Origin: JAVEDQ01 sp963783105
GTDB taxonomy: Bacteria; Actinomycetota; Actinomycetes; Frankiales; Frankiaceae
Direction: 5' to 3'
Assembly: GCA_963783105.1 (NCBI GenBank)
Contig: CAWAMI010000003.1
Coordinates: 620,001 to 684,000, forward strand
DNA: 64,000 nucleotides
In this document: positions 55,747 to 64,000 of the stretch, piece after piece
How the letters are laid out: the number at the start of each line of letters is the position of its first letter
Position numbering within the stretch: the first letter of the stretch is position 1
The notes under the pieces: generated by a model
Told to the model about the DNA's origin: nothing
Seen by the model: the letters and a program-made list of their open reading frames with translations, nothing else
Database searches by the model: none
Program-made: the position numbers and the translations under genes

Positions 55747-55941
55747 TCAGCGCCCGAGCAGCTTCTTGATGCGGGAGTTGTCCGAGCTGGTCAGCTCGAC
55801 CTCGTTGTAGAGGCGGCGGGTGCGCTTGCTCGACTTGTGTTCGAGCAGGTGGTTCCGGTTCGCGCGGCGCCGCATGATCTTGCCGGTGCCGGTGACGCGG
55901 AAGCGCTTGGACGCACCGCTGTGGCTCTTGGCCTTGGGCAT
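55747..55941 (-). CDS. rpmI: 50S ribosomal protein L35
   Basis: A 64-residue L35 with MPKAKSHSGASKRFRVTGTGKIMRRRANRNHLLEHKSSKRTRRL, intact and of normal length. It lies between infC (67 bp upstream) and rplT (80 bp downstream). Confidence 0.97.
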   Translation of the reverse strand: MPKAKSHSGASKRFRVTGTGKIMRRRANRNHLLEHKSSKRTRRLYNEVELTSSDNSRIKKLLGR

Positions 55942-56008
55942 GAGTATCTCTCGATCGCTGGTCGGTCGGGAATTGCGGTCGTGCCGGTCGTGCGGGTCGT
56001 GCGGCTGA

Positions 56009-56548
56009 CTACTCCGGGGCTCCGGCGCGGGCCACCGGCCGCTTGTGCGGGGCCATCACCATCGTCATGTTGCGGCCGTCCTGCTTCGGCGATGCCTCCA
56101 CGTAGCCGAGTTCGTCGACGTCCGCCGCGAGCCGCTGCAGGAGCCTGAACCCGAGTTCGGGGCGCGACTGCTCGCGGCCTCGGAACATGATCGTGATCTT
56201 CACCTTGTCGCCGGCCTTGAGGAAGCGGACCACATGGCCCTTCTTCGTCTCGTAGTCGTGCGGGTCGATCTTCGGCCGGAGCTTCATCTCCTTGATGACC
56301 GTCTGGACCTGGTTCCGTCGAGCCTCGCGCCGCTTCTGGTCGGACTCGTACTTGAACTTGCCGTAGTCCATGAGCTTGCAGACCGGCGGACGCTGGTTGG
56401 GCGCCACCTCGACGAGGTCGAGGTCGCCCTCTTCCGCCATCCGCAGCGCATCGCCGATGGCGACGATGCCGATCTGCTCGCCCTGCGCCCCGAGGAGGCG
56501 GACCTCGGGCACGCGAATACGGTCGTTGATGCGGGGCTCGACGCTGAT
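56009..56548 (-). CDS. infC: Translation initiation factor IF-3, probable ATC start
   Basis: A 179-residue IF-3: N-domain EPRINDRIRVPEVRLLGAQGEQIGIVAIGDALRMAEE, linker LMDYGKFKYESDQKRREARR, C-domain KIDPHDYETKKGHVVRFLKAGDKVKITIMFRGREQSRPELG. AGGAG (56559-56555) lies 6 nt before an ATC at 56548-56546, giving the family N-terminus (M)SVEPRIN. A TTG at 56554 directly abuts the AGGAG, too close to be used well. Rare AUU/AUC-type starts allow IF-3 to control its own translation. The 230 bp between this start and the SseB-like stop (56549-56778) hold no gene; they include the infC leader and a GGAGG/CCTCC hairpin at about 56693-56707. Confidence 0.93.
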   Translation of the reverse strand: MSVEPRINDRIRVPEVRLLGAQGEQIGIVAIGDALRMAEEGDLDLVEVAPNQRPPVCKLMDYGKFKYESDQKRREARRNQVQTVIKEMKLRPKIDPHDYETKKGHVVRFLKAGDKVKITIMFRGREQSRPELGFRLLQRLAADVDELGYVEASPKQDGRNMTMVMAPHKRPVARAGAPE

Positions 56549-56778
56549 GAGCAACTCCTGTGGGGCATCCGGGCTGGCTGTCGGTCGACCTGCCGCAGCG
56601 GACGCACCTCCGGCGGACGGGGTGAGCCGTCGCCGGGTCGCCGACCCGGAACCCGGGAGCCTGGAGGACGAGCCTCAGATCGGCACCGGGTGGGAGGAGC
56701 ACCTCCGCTTTGGCCCCACGCCCCGGAAGTGCGAGCGCAGGCGGTCGCGTCCAGCGTAGCAGGGTGCTCCCCGGCCGG

Positions 56779-57501
56779 TCACGGCGTGAGGCGTCGTCCC
56801 GCCCGTCGGGCCTCGTGCAGCCGCTCCCCGTCGAGCAGCATCAGGTCCAGCGGACGGCCGGCGGCTGTCAGCAGCCGCTCGGCCAGCGGGACCGGCGCGG
56901 CGCCCGGCGGCGGTACGAGCCCGAGCGCGGGCGCCCGGACCCCGCGGTCCGGCAGCTCCAGGTCGAGCGCGTAGACCTCGAGGCCGGCGCACGCGTCGAG
57001 CAGTGCCGGGGACGGCTCCCACTCGGGTGCAAGGAGCCGCGGGTCACTGCGTCGCGCGGCGAGCGCCTCCGTGGCCGGGACGTAGCCGGCGGCGAGGGCC
57101 GCCACGTCATCCGCGCGCAGCGTCCAGGGCACCGGACCGGCGACGTCGATCACCAGCGCGGCCAGGCCCTCCCCCGGCATCGCCGCGGCCAGTTCGGCCG
57201 CGCGGCGCGGCACCGGACGGGCGTCTGGCCGCCACCGGGCGAGGGCGTCGAGGTCGGTGAAGGCGGGCAGGGCCCGGGCGCCGGAGGACGACTCGAGCAC
57301 GGCGAGGGCCATCTCCCCCTCGGAGGCGTGCTCCGTACCAGGCAGTGCGACGACGCCCACCAGCAGCCGGGCATCGACCAGCGCGGCGGAGATCTCGCCG
57401 GCGTTCCCGGCGTCGAGCGCGGCCCGCAGGCGCGGGTCGGCCGAGCCCCTGTCAGCGGAGTCGGTCTGCGGCAGGCTGCGGCGGTGGCCGTGCGGCGTCA
57501 C
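56779..57501 (-). CDS. SseB-family protein
   Basis: A 240-residue protein with an SseB N-terminal-type domain: RLRAALDAGNAGEISAALVDARLLVGVVALPG, EGEMALAVLESSSGARALPAFTDLDALARWRPDARPVP and ALVIDVAGPVPWTLRADDVAALA. The C-terminal half is less conserved. Such proteins are common near infC in actinobacteria; the molecular role is unknown. It shares strand with the 140-aa gene upstream (17-bp gap). Confidence 0.82.
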   Translation of the reverse strand: MTPHGHRRSLPQTDSADRGSADPRLRAALDAGNAGEISAALVDARLLVGVVALPGTEHASEGEMALAVLESSSGARALPAFTDLDALARWRPDARPVPRRAAELAAAMPGEGLAALVIDVAGPVPWTLRADDVAALAAGYVPATEALAARRSDPRLLAPEWEPSPALLDACAGLEVYALDLELPDRGVRAPALGLVPPPGAAPVPLAERLLTAAGRPLDLMLLDGERLHEARRAGRRLTP

Positions 57502-57518
57502 GGTAGGGCTCGCACGCT

Positions 57519-57941
57519 TCAGTTCGCCGCGAAGCGCAGCGACCGCCAGGTCGACAGCGCCCAGTCACGATCCTCGGCCCGCTCGCTGAAGAAGGCCGAC
57601 TGGACGTACGAGCCGCGCCGCACGACGTACCCGTACAGGGCCCACCGGCGCCGCCCGTCAGCGCCTACAGGGTCCTCGGGGTACCAGGAGGCATAGCGCA
57701 GTTCGCCCTCGTCGGTGCCGATCTCCTCGAAGCGCTCCGTCGGGTCGGGGTTCACCTCGGCGAGCACCCACTCGAGCAGCTTCTCCGGGCCGTGCTCGGG
57801 CGGGGGGTACCAGATCGCGAGCAGGATGCTGCGCGGCGGCGGGCCGGGCGAGACCAGGTGGAGGTCGCCGTCGACGACCTGGCCGGAGAAGCCGTCGTCG
57901 AGGTCGATGCTCCACTGCTCGGACAGGTTGCGGCGGGTCAC
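57519..57941 (-). CDS. Hypothetical protein (140 aa)
   Basis: A 140-residue soluble protein with alternating strands and aromatic residues (QWSIDLDDGFSGQVVDGDLHLVSPG, WYPPPEHGPEKLLEWVLAEV, RRWALYGYVVRRGSYVQSAFFSE, WALSTWRSLRF). The C-terminal pattern (export to a surface sheet ending in W-x-S-LRF) recalls the extracytoplasmic domain of the kinase at 2.9-5.3 kb, but similarity is weak and there is no signal peptide. Function unknown; probably cotranscribed with the SseB-like gene. Confidence 0.7.
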   Translation of the reverse strand: MTRRNLSEQWSIDLDDGFSGQVVDGDLHLVSPGPPPRSILLAIWYPPPEHGPEKLLEWVLAEVNPDPTERFEEIGTDEGELRYASWYPEDPVGADGRRRWALYGYVVRRGSYVQSAFFSERAEDRDWALSTWRSLRFAAN

Positions 57942-57993
57942 GGGGAGACGGTCTCCGGATCGGAGTTGGCGGCGGACATCGGGCTCGAGGGTA

Positions 57994-58938
57994 TTAGCGC
58001 CGGCTGATCCCCACCGCGACGATGGTGAGCGCGACGCCGACGTAGGTGGCCCACGTCAGCGACCGGCCAGGGGCCGGGTCGAGGGCGTCGAGGACCAGCG
58101 CCCCGGCGGACTGACCGGAGATGGCGACCAGCGACAGCCGCAGCACGCCCAGCACCCGCACGGTGGCCGCGGCGGTGAGCACGAAGGCGGCGCCGAGCAG
58201 GCCACCGAGGTAGAGCGGGAAGGGCGCCGACAGGTCGGTGCCGCCCGGGCGGGTGATCCCCAGCAGCAGCGCGAGCACGAGGGTCCCGACCAGGAAGTTG
58301 ACCAGCGCCGCGACCACGGCGTCCCCGGTGACCTGCTGGAGACGGCCGTTGGCGGCCTGCTGGAACGCGACGCCGACGCCGGCGGCCGCCACGAGCAGCA
58401 GGAGGCCGAGGTGCAGGTCGGTCTTCCCCCCTCCCACGAAGGCCGAGATGACGACGGCGACGACGGCGAGGGCGACCCCCGTCAGCCGGCTCGGCGTCAC
58501 GGGCTGGGTACCGGAGGGCCCCAACCCGATGGCGTCGACGCCGAGACTGCCGCCGGTCTGGCCGGCGACGAGGGCGACCGTCACCAGGGCGACGCCGATC
58601 TCCGGGGCGCCGGCGGCGGTGGAGGAGACCAGGTAGGCGCCCGCCAACCCGCCGGCGAAATACCAGAGCGGGGGCCGGCCGGTGACACCCAGCCGCTGCC
58701 GGGCGGTCTTCAGCGAGCCGCGGGCCAGGCTCAGCCCGAACAGGGCGAGCAGCCCGACCACGAACGACAGCAGCGACGCCAGCAGGGTCGAGCCGACCTC
58801 ACCGGCCAGCTTGCCGTTGACGTAGGACTGCAACGCGACGCCGCCCCCCGCCAGGAAGGCGAGCAGGAGCGCGAGCGCCTCCGGGAGACCCCCGGCTGCG
58901 GGCTGGGCGGCGGGAGCGGCGGGCCGCTCCCCCGTCAC
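57994..58938 (-). CDS. DMT-family (YdcZ/DUF606-type) membrane transporter
   Basis: A 314-residue protein with about ten helices in two similar halves (each about 150 residues): AFLAGGGVALQSYVNGKLAGEVGSTLLASLLSFVVGLL in the first and AAAGVGVAFQQAANGRLQQVTGDAVVAALVNFLVGTLVL in the second. That repeated QxxxNGxL-x-N pattern is the signature of the YdcZ/DUF606 group of the drug/metabolite transporter superfamily. Substrate unknown. GTG 58938 overlaps the hisG stop as GTGA. Confidence 0.85.
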   Translation of the reverse strand: MTGERPAAPAAQPAAGGLPEALALLLAFLAGGGVALQSYVNGKLAGEVGSTLLASLLSFVVGLLALFGLSLARGSLKTARQRLGVTGRPPLWYFAGGLAGAYLVSSTAAGAPEIGVALVTVALVAGQTGGSLGVDAIGLGPSGTQPVTPSRLTGVALAVVAVVISAFVGGGKTDLHLGLLLLVAAAGVGVAFQQAANGRLQQVTGDAVVAALVNFLVGTLVLALLLGITRPGGTDLSAPFPLYLGGLLGAAFVLTAAATVRVLGVLRLSLVAISGQSAGALVLDALDPAPGRSLTWATYVGVALTIVAVGISRR

Positions 58939-59810
58939 TCGACGATCTTGCTGATCGGCAGCTCGAGGATGTCGGTGGCACCCGCTGCCTTCAGCCGTGG
59001 CAGCAGGGTGTTGACCCCACGCTTCGGCACGACCGTCTCGACGGCCCGGTGGTCGCTCTTGGCCAGCTCGGTGACGGTCGGCGACGTCATCGACGGGAGC
59101 ACCTCCAGCACGCCCGCGAGGTCGGCGCCGGCGACGTTGAGCTTCAGCAGCACCTGCCCGCGGGCCCGGATCGCCCCCTGCAGCAGCAGGGCCAGGTCCT
59201 GCATGGCCGCGCGCTTCTCCTCGTCCGCATGCGCGGCGACGTTGGCCACCAGCTCGGTCCGGCTGGTCAGCAGGGTCTCCACGACCTTGAGGCCGTGCTT
59301 GCGCAGGCTCGAGCCGGTTTCGGTGACGTCGACGATCGCATCGACGATGTCCGGCACCTTCGCCTCCGTCGCCCCGTAGGACGGGACGATGCGGGCCTGC
59401 ACGCCGACCTTCTCGAAGTAGCGCCGCGTCAGCTCCGGGTACTCCGTGGAGACGCGCACACCGTCGGGCAGCTGGTCGCCCCGGTCGACGCCGAGTTCCT
59501 TCGGAACGGCGAGCACGATGCGGACCGGGTTCGACGTGGCCTTCGAGTACTCGAGCTCGGTGACGGTGACGACGTCCGAGCTCGTCTCGTGCACCCAGTC
59601 GCGGCCACAGATGCCGAGGTCGAACAGCCCCTGCTCGACGTACTGCGGGATCTCCTGCGGACGCAGGAAGCGCACCCGGTCGATCCGGGGATCGTCGACG
59701 GCGGCGTGGTAGTCGCGGTCGGAGCCCCGGCGGACGGCGAGATCGGCGGCGGCGAACAGGTCGAGGGTCGCCTTCTCCAGGGACCCCTTCGGTAGGACGA
59801 GGGACAGCAC
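58935..59810 (-). CDS. hisG: ATP phosphoribosyltransferase (HisG, long form)
   Basis: First enzyme of histidine synthesis; 291 aa, the long form with a C-terminal regulatory ACT-like domain (about 215-291). N-terminal LSLVLPKGSLEKATLDLFAAADL, FLRPQEIPQYVEQGLFDLGICGRDW, and the PRPP-site VDAIVDVTETGSSLRKHGLKVVETLL are intact. GTG 59810 is the start. Actinobacteria usually place hisE directly before hisG; no hisE is found in the 73-bp gap to the kinase upstream, so hisE must lie elsewhere. Confidence 0.95.
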   Translation of the reverse strand: MLSLVLPKGSLEKATLDLFAAADLAVRRGSDRDYHAAVDDPRIDRVRFLRPQEIPQYVEQGLFDLGICGRDWVHETSSDVVTVTELEYSKATSNPVRIVLAVPKELGVDRGDQLPDGVRVSTEYPELTRRYFEKVGVQARIVPSYGATEAKVPDIVDAIVDVTETGSSLRKHGLKVVETLLTSRTELVANVAAHADEEKRAAMQDLALLLQGAIRARGQVLLKLNVAGADLAGVLEVLPSMTSPTVTELAKSDHRAVETVVPKRGVNTLLPRLKAAGATDILELPISKIVE

Positions 59811-59883
59811 GGCTCCAGTGTGCCTGCCCGTGCTGCTCCTGCCGACCGGTCAACGCCGGGCCAGGCCGACAGCGGCGAGCGGA

Positions 59884-61899
59884 TCAGAACGGCGCGTCGG
59901 TCCACCACGTCTTGAGCTGCTCGGCGGTGTGCTTCGGCCAGGAGGCGTACATCGCGAAGCCCGGACGTTCGTTGAACGTCCACCAGCGCCAGGGACCGTC
60001 GTTGTCCTTGCCGAGGTAGAGGTTGCCGCCGGGTCCGCCGCCGGACGTGCTCCACGTGGTCCGGTCGGTCGCGACCTTGCGGATCTCGCCCTCGCGGACG
60101 TCCCGGGGGCCGTTGTCGCCGTAGGAGAGGACCTCGAGGTAGACGGCGTTGGGGTAGCTGCAGCTGACGATCCCCTTGGCCTGCTTGTCGAGCTGGGGCG
60201 GCGTCGTTTCGCAGGTCTGGCCGCTGCCGCCGGCCGCCTTCGGACGGGGCGGGACGATGCGCGGGAACTCGGCCTGCGCCGGGGCCCCCACGCCCCACGG
60301 GCCCAGCGCTGCGGAGGCGACGGCCCCGCTGGGCGGCGACGCCTTGCCGGCGCCGAGGGCGACCACCGCGTACCGGTGCGACGCGGTGTCGCTGCCGAGC
60401 GCGACGCGGTAGGCGGGCGTGCCGACACGCTCGGCGACCACGAGGCCGTCGGAGAGCACCCGGTAGCCGTCGGCGGAGGTGACCGGCTGCCAGCGCAGGT
60501 CGACGGCGTCGTTCGCGGCGATCGCCTGCAGACCCGTCGGGGACGTCGGGGCCTCAGCTCCCGCGGCGCCCGTGAGGACGAGGACGAGCACCACGATCAG
60601 CGCGAGAACGCCGACCGTTCCGCCGATCATCGGCGCGGGACGCCGCCACCAGGCGGTCCGGGTCGAGGCGGGCGGGCTGCCGTAGGCACCCGGCACGCCG
60701 GACCCTCCGGCGAAGGGGCCGGCGCCCAGCAGCGGACCGACGCCGTGGGCGGCGGGGTCGAACCGGGCAGCGGGCGGCGATGCAGCGGCAGCCGGCCGGG
60801 CGGGCGGGGGCTGAGCCGGCGGGCGAGCGGCCGGCGGGCGAGCGGCCGGCGGGCGAGCGGCCGGCGGGCGAGCGGCCGGCGGGCGAGCGATCACCGTCGG
60901 GGGCTGGTCCGGATCCGCGGTGGGTGTGGCCGCAGGGGCGACGGCGGGCGGCTTCGCAACAGGCGGCTTGGCGGCGGGCGCCTTCGCAGCAGGCGGCTCG
61001 GACGGCGCTTTCGGCTTCTCGAGCGCCCGTCCCTGCCAGTCGCGGAGCAGGACATCGCGGACCGACGTCTCACGCTTGATCGAGCCGGGCAACTCCGCCC
61101 GCTCCAGCAGCCGGTTCAGCAACTTGGCCGAGTCGGGCCGGGACGCCGGATCCCGCTCGGTCGCCGCCGCCACCAGGGATCGCAGCGGCGGCGCCAGCCG
61201 CCCGAAGTCGATGTCGGGAGCGGAGCTGAGTACCCGGTAGAGCAGGGCGTTGGGTGTGCCCTCCCCGAACGGCAGCCGGCCGGAGGCGGCGTAGCCCACC
61301 GTGCAGCCCCAGGCGAAGATGTCGCTGGCCGCCGTCGCGTTCCCGGTCTCGACCTGCTCCGGGCTCAGCCAACCGGGGGCGCCGAGCACCGAGCCGACTG
61401 CGGTGAGGCGTACGGCGTCGGCGGCGGCGGCGATACCGAGGTCGATGACCTTGGGTCCCTCCGCCGGCAGGAGCACGTTGTCGGGCTTCAGGTCCCGGTG
61501 GACGAGCCCATGGTCGTGGATCTCCAGCAGGGCGTCCGCGAGGGCCACGGCCAGCGCGAACTGGCGGCGCGTGTCGAGCGGGCCGCTCGCCGGCACGAAC
61601 TCGGAGAGGGGGGGCCCGTCGATGTACTCGACCGCCATCCACGGCTGTTCGCCCTCGGTGTCGAAGTCGACCAGCGTCACCGTCGTGCGCCCCTGCACCC
61701 GGAACGAGGCCTGCACCTCGCGGCGGAAGCGGATGCGGAACTGCGGGTCGTCCCCGAGCTCGGGCCGGACGACCTTCAGGGCCACCCGGCCGTGCCGCCC
61801 CTCCGCCAGGTACACGACGCCCATGCCGCCGACGCCGAGGCGTCGCAGGATGCGGAACTGCCCGATCTGCGGCGGATCCCCGCCACCGAGGTCGGTCAC
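59884..61899 (-). CDS. Transmembrane Ser/Thr protein kinase with fibronectin-like extracellular part
   Basis: A 671-residue kinase. Kinase domain about 12-275: GVGGMGVVYLAEG loop, Lys in VALKVVRPE, HRDLKPDN catalytic loop, APE-type LSPEQ. The Mg-binding DFG reads DLG (VIDLGIAAA). A Pro/Ala-rich linker with RPPAA repeats follows, then one membrane helix (about 445-465, GGTVGVLALIVVLVLVLTG), a fibronectin-III-like segment (PTSPTGLQAIAANDAVDLRWQPVTSADGYRVLSDG) and a C-terminal domain with two Cys. It is a close paralogue of the kinase starting upstream at 62.0-64 kb. Confidence 0.92.
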   Translation of the reverse strand: MTDLGGGDPPQIGQFRILRRLGVGGMGVVYLAEGRHGRVALKVVRPELGDDPQFRIRFRREVQASFRVQGRTTVTLVDFDTEGEQPWMAVEYIDGPPLSEFVPASGPLDTRRQFALAVALADALLEIHDHGLVHRDLKPDNVLLPAEGPKVIDLGIAAAADAVRLTAVGSVLGAPGWLSPEQVETGNATAASDIFAWGCTVGYAASGRLPFGEGTPNALLYRVLSSAPDIDFGRLAPPLRSLVAAATERDPASRPDSAKLLNRLLERAELPGSIKRETSVRDVLLRDWQGRALEKPKAPSEPPAAKAPAAKPPVAKPPAVAPAATPTADPDQPPTVIARPPAARPPAARPPAARPPAARPPAQPPPARPAAAASPPAARFDPAAHGVGPLLGAGPFAGGSGVPGAYGSPPASTRTAWWRRPAPMIGGTVGVLALIVVLVLVLTGAAGAEAPTSPTGLQAIAANDAVDLRWQPVTSADGYRVLSDGLVVAERVGTPAYRVALGSDTASHRYAVVALGAGKASPPSGAVASAALGPWGVGAPAQAEFPRIVPPRPKAAGGSGQTCETTPPQLDKQAKGIVSCSYPNAVYLEVLSYGDNGPRDVREGEIRKVATDRTTWSTSGGGPGGNLYLGKDNDGPWRWWTFNERPGFAMYASWPKHTAEQLKTWWTDAPF
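60821..60890 (-). repeat. 15-bp tandem repeat encoding RPPAA
   Basis: Four perfect copies of gggcgagcggccggc plus a partial fifth, encoding the RPPAA run in the kinase linker. Confidence 0.85.
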
Positions 61900-62039
61900 C
61901 GCAACTCCCCCCGCTCCTGCGACCCGTATCCGGACCCGATGTCCTCGTGAGCGGTGATCGGGTCAGCGGACACGATAGAGCGCGCCGCTTCCCTTGTGAC
62001 CCTCGTCGGTGATTACGGAACGCAGTCGGCGGGGCAGGC

Positions 62040-64000
62040 TCAGTCGGCCGCGGCGAGGCGGTCGGCGGTCCGGCCCAACAGCTGCTGGATCGTCGTCTTC
62101 TGGTCCGTGTCGTTGATGGTCGAGACCAGCACCACGGCGGTGCCGCGCCGCATGTAACCCCAGCTCAGGTAGACGGTGCCCTTGACCTCGTTGACGTAGA
62201 ACCCGTCGTCGCCGACCGCGAAGTTCGGATCCTTGTCCGAGATCTTGACGGCGTCGCCGCTCGAGTCCTTGTAGTCGCGACACCCGGACAGGGCGCTCTG
62301 GAGCTTGCCGAAGAAGGCCTGCGCGTCACCGACGGTCGAGGTGACCGCGATGCGCTGGTCGAGGTAGTTGCTGTTGTCGTCCTGGAAGTCGAGCCCGTCG
62401 GCCTTGGCGCCGGACGGGAAGTCCTGGATGTCGATGTCGCACGGCATGAGCAGGCCGGGCGGCTCCTCCTGCTTGTCCAGCTTGTAGCCGGGCAGGTCGG
62501 CGGTCTGCAGGGCCGCCGCACGGACGAGGCCGTCGACCTCCGCGGGCGAACGCGTGCGGTTCGGGTCCTTCGCCACGACCGGGCTGGCGCTCGGCTGCGG
62601 GCCACCGCCCCCGCCGCCACCGGCCACGAGGACGACGACGAGGACGACGACGAGCGCGAGCACACCCCCACCGACGAGCGCGGGGATCAGCCACGGCTTG
62701 CGGCCCCCGGACGGCCCGCCGGGCTGCTGCGCGGCGGGCGGGTAGGACGGCGGGCCGAAGCCGCCGGTGGGCGGACCGCTCGGCGTGCCTCCGTAGGGCC
62801 CCGGACCGGTGGGGCCGCCCAGCGTCCCCGGCGGCGGCGTGTTCTGGTAGCCGACCGGAGCCGGCGGCGGGGTGTAGGCGGGAACGGCGGCCCGCTGGGA
62901 CTGCACGGGCGCGGGGGTCTGACCCGCCGGAGGCGGGGTCCAGGGACCCGGCGGCGCGAACGACGGCGGGGCGGAGGAGGGCGGCGCCGACGGCGGCGGC
63001 GTCGAAGGAGGCGGCGCCGAAGGAGGCGCCGCGGGTGGCGCGCTCGCGGAGCCCTTGCTGAAGTCCATCGGCGAGCCACCGGCCGAACCTGCCGCTGCGC
63101 CCACCGCGGCAGCCCCCGCAGCAGCCGGGGCAGCACCCGCCGCCGCTCCGGTGTGCGTGCCGGTGCCGGGGCCGTCGCTCTGCACGATCAGGCCGGACGG
63201 CAGGCTCCAGTCCCGCTGGAGGACGCTGGTGACACTGGACCCGGCGTCGCCGCGGACGTCGCCGGCGACCGCGCCGGCCTCGAGCAGCGCGTCGAGCAGG
63301 GCGCGTGCCGACGGACGCTGGCTGGGGTCCTGCGCGGTCGCGGCCCGCACCAGGTCGTGCAGCGGCGGCGCCAGCAGGTCGTAGTTGATGTTCGGGCCCT
63401 GGTTGAGAACGCGGTAGAACAGGGCCTCCGCGGTGCCGGTGCCGAACGGCTGCTCGCCGCCGGCGGCGTAGACCAGGATGCAGCCGAGGGCGAAGACGTC
63501 GGAGGCGGCGCTCGCCCGGCCGGTGGTGATCTGCTCGGGGCTCAGCCAACCCGGCGAGCCGACCATCAGCCCGCTGCGGGTGATCGGGGCGGCGTCCGCC
63601 GCGGCCGCGATGCCGAAGTCGATGACCTTGGGCCCGTCCGGCGCGCAGAGGACGTTCGAGGGCTTGAGGTCGCGGTGCACCACGTCCTCGTCGTGGATCG
63701 ACTTCAGGCCTTCCGCCAGACCGACGGCGAGCGCCAGCTGCTTGGGGGGCGACAGCGGACCGCCGGCCTCGATGAGCTCGGTCAACGACGGGCCGTCGAC
63801 GTACTCGGTGGCCATCCAGGGCTGGTCGGCCTCGGTGTCGAAGTCGAGAAGGCGGACGGTGCAGACGCCGGAGACGCGGAAGGATGCCTGGACCTCGCGG
63901 CGGAAGCGGGCGCGGAAGTGCGGGTCGTCGCCGAGCTCGGGTCGGACCAGCTTCAGCGCCACCCGCCCGCGCGGACCCTCGGCGAGGTAGACCATGCCCA
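62040..64000 (-). CDS. Transmembrane Ser/Thr protein kinase (partial, cut by window edge)
   Basis: The visible 651+ residues start inside the kinase domain (MVYLAEGPRGRVALKLVRPELGDD); the glycine loop and true start lie beyond 64000. HRDLKPSN, a standard DFG (VIDFGIAAA) and LSPEQ are present. A long Pro/Ala/Gly linker (PPPSAPPSSAPPS runs) leads to one helix (WLIPALVGGGVLALVVVLVVVLVAGG) and an extracytoplasmic domain with two Cys (MPCDIDIQDF, LSGCRDYKDSS). The kinase half closely matches the next kinase downstream, the sensor half does not, indicating duplication followed by sensor exchange or divergence. A 140-bp gap separates the two. Confidence 0.92.
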   Translation of the reverse strand, partial: GMVYLAEGPRGRVALKLVRPELGDDPHFRARFRREVQASFRVSGVCTVRLLDFDTEADQPWMATEYVDGPSLTELIEAGGPLSPPKQLALAVGLAEGLKSIHDEDVVHRDLKPSNVLCAPDGPKVIDFGIAAAADAAPITRSGLMVGSPGWLSPEQITTGRASAASDVFALGCILVYAAGGEQPFGTGTAEALFYRVLNQGPNINYDLLAPPLHDLVRAATAQDPSQRPSARALLDALLEAGAVAGDVRGDAGSSVTSVLQRDWSLPSGLIVQSDGPGTGTHTGAAAGAAPAAAGAAAVGAAAGSAGGSPMDFSKGSASAPPAAPPSAPPPSTPPPSAPPSSAPPSFAPPGPWTPPPAGQTPAPVQSQRAAVPAYTPPPAPVGYQNTPPPGTLGGPTGPGPYGGTPSGPPTGGFGPPSYPPAAQQPGGPSGGRKPWLIPALVGGGVLALVVVLVVVLVAGGGGGGGPQPSASPVVAKDPNRTRSPAEVDGLVRAAALQTADLPGYKLDKQEEPPGLLMPCDIDIQDFPSGAKADGLDFQDDNSNYLDQRIAVTSTVGDAQAFFGKLQSALSGCRDYKDSSGDAVKISDKDPNFAVGDDGFYVNEVKGTVYLSWGYMRRGTAVVLVSTINDTDQKTTIQQLLGRTADRLAAAD

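Overview
High-GC DNA from an actinomycete. Gene order, read from high to low coordinates on the minus strand, follows two blocks conserved in actinobacteria such as Mycobacterium tuberculosis: infC-rpmI-rplT-spoU/pheS-pheT/argCJBD-F-R-G-H/mpg/tyrS, then TPR-HAD-(small ORF)-tlyA-nadK-recN-steA-steB/pyrG/NUDIX/xerD/parA. The gene mix (steAB, SCP2 protein, MurJ/WecA-like genes, many Ser/Thr kinases, an rrn operon without spacer tRNAs) suits a Frankia/Geodermatophilus/Pseudonocardia-like lineage. I cannot place it further without a 16S search.

Layout. 1-2.9 kb: chromosome segregation (xerD, parA, a degenerate M50-like membrane protein, possible scpA start). 2.9-6.7 kb: a Ser/Thr kinase, an ADP-ribose pyrophosphatase and small hypotheticals. 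6.7-16.1 kb: pyrG, then a tightly coupled envelope cluster of phosphatase-like membrane protein, GT4 glycosyltransferase, MurJ-family flippase, MraY/WecA-like transferase, SteB/MctB and SteA. 16.3-22.8 kb: recN (frameshifted), nadK, tlyA, small ORF, phasin-like protein, HAD phosphatase, TPR protein, plus a divergent SCP2 protein. 22.9-25.4 kb: DUF1015 protein and an RG-rich TPR protein. 25.5-31.2 kb: one rrn operon (16S-23S-5S, minus strand) with two candidate promoters and a terminator. 31.4-45.7 kb: tyrS, an acyl-CoA synthetase, and an arginine operon argC-J-B-D-[receiver]-F-R-G-H ending in the DNA glycosylase mpg, with an ARG-box promoter. 45.7-48.8 kb: a 3.1-kb mobile element with 20-bp terminal inverted repeats holding a frameshifted IS5-type transposase, a small cargo ORF and an intact TnpB with a candidate omega RNA. 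49-56.5 kb: GNAT, pheT/pheS, a PAS histidine kinase, spoU, rplT, rpmI, infC (probable ATC start). 56.8-64 kb: SseB-like protein, hypothetical, DMT transporter, hisG and two paralogous transmembrane Ser/Thr kinases, the second cut by the window edge.

Most minus-strand neighbours overlap by 1-8 bp (TGATG, GTGA or ATGA junctions), so much of the window is translationally coupled operons. The least described items are the pyrG-steA envelope cluster, the TIR-bounded TnpB element, and the receiver protein inside the arginine operon.
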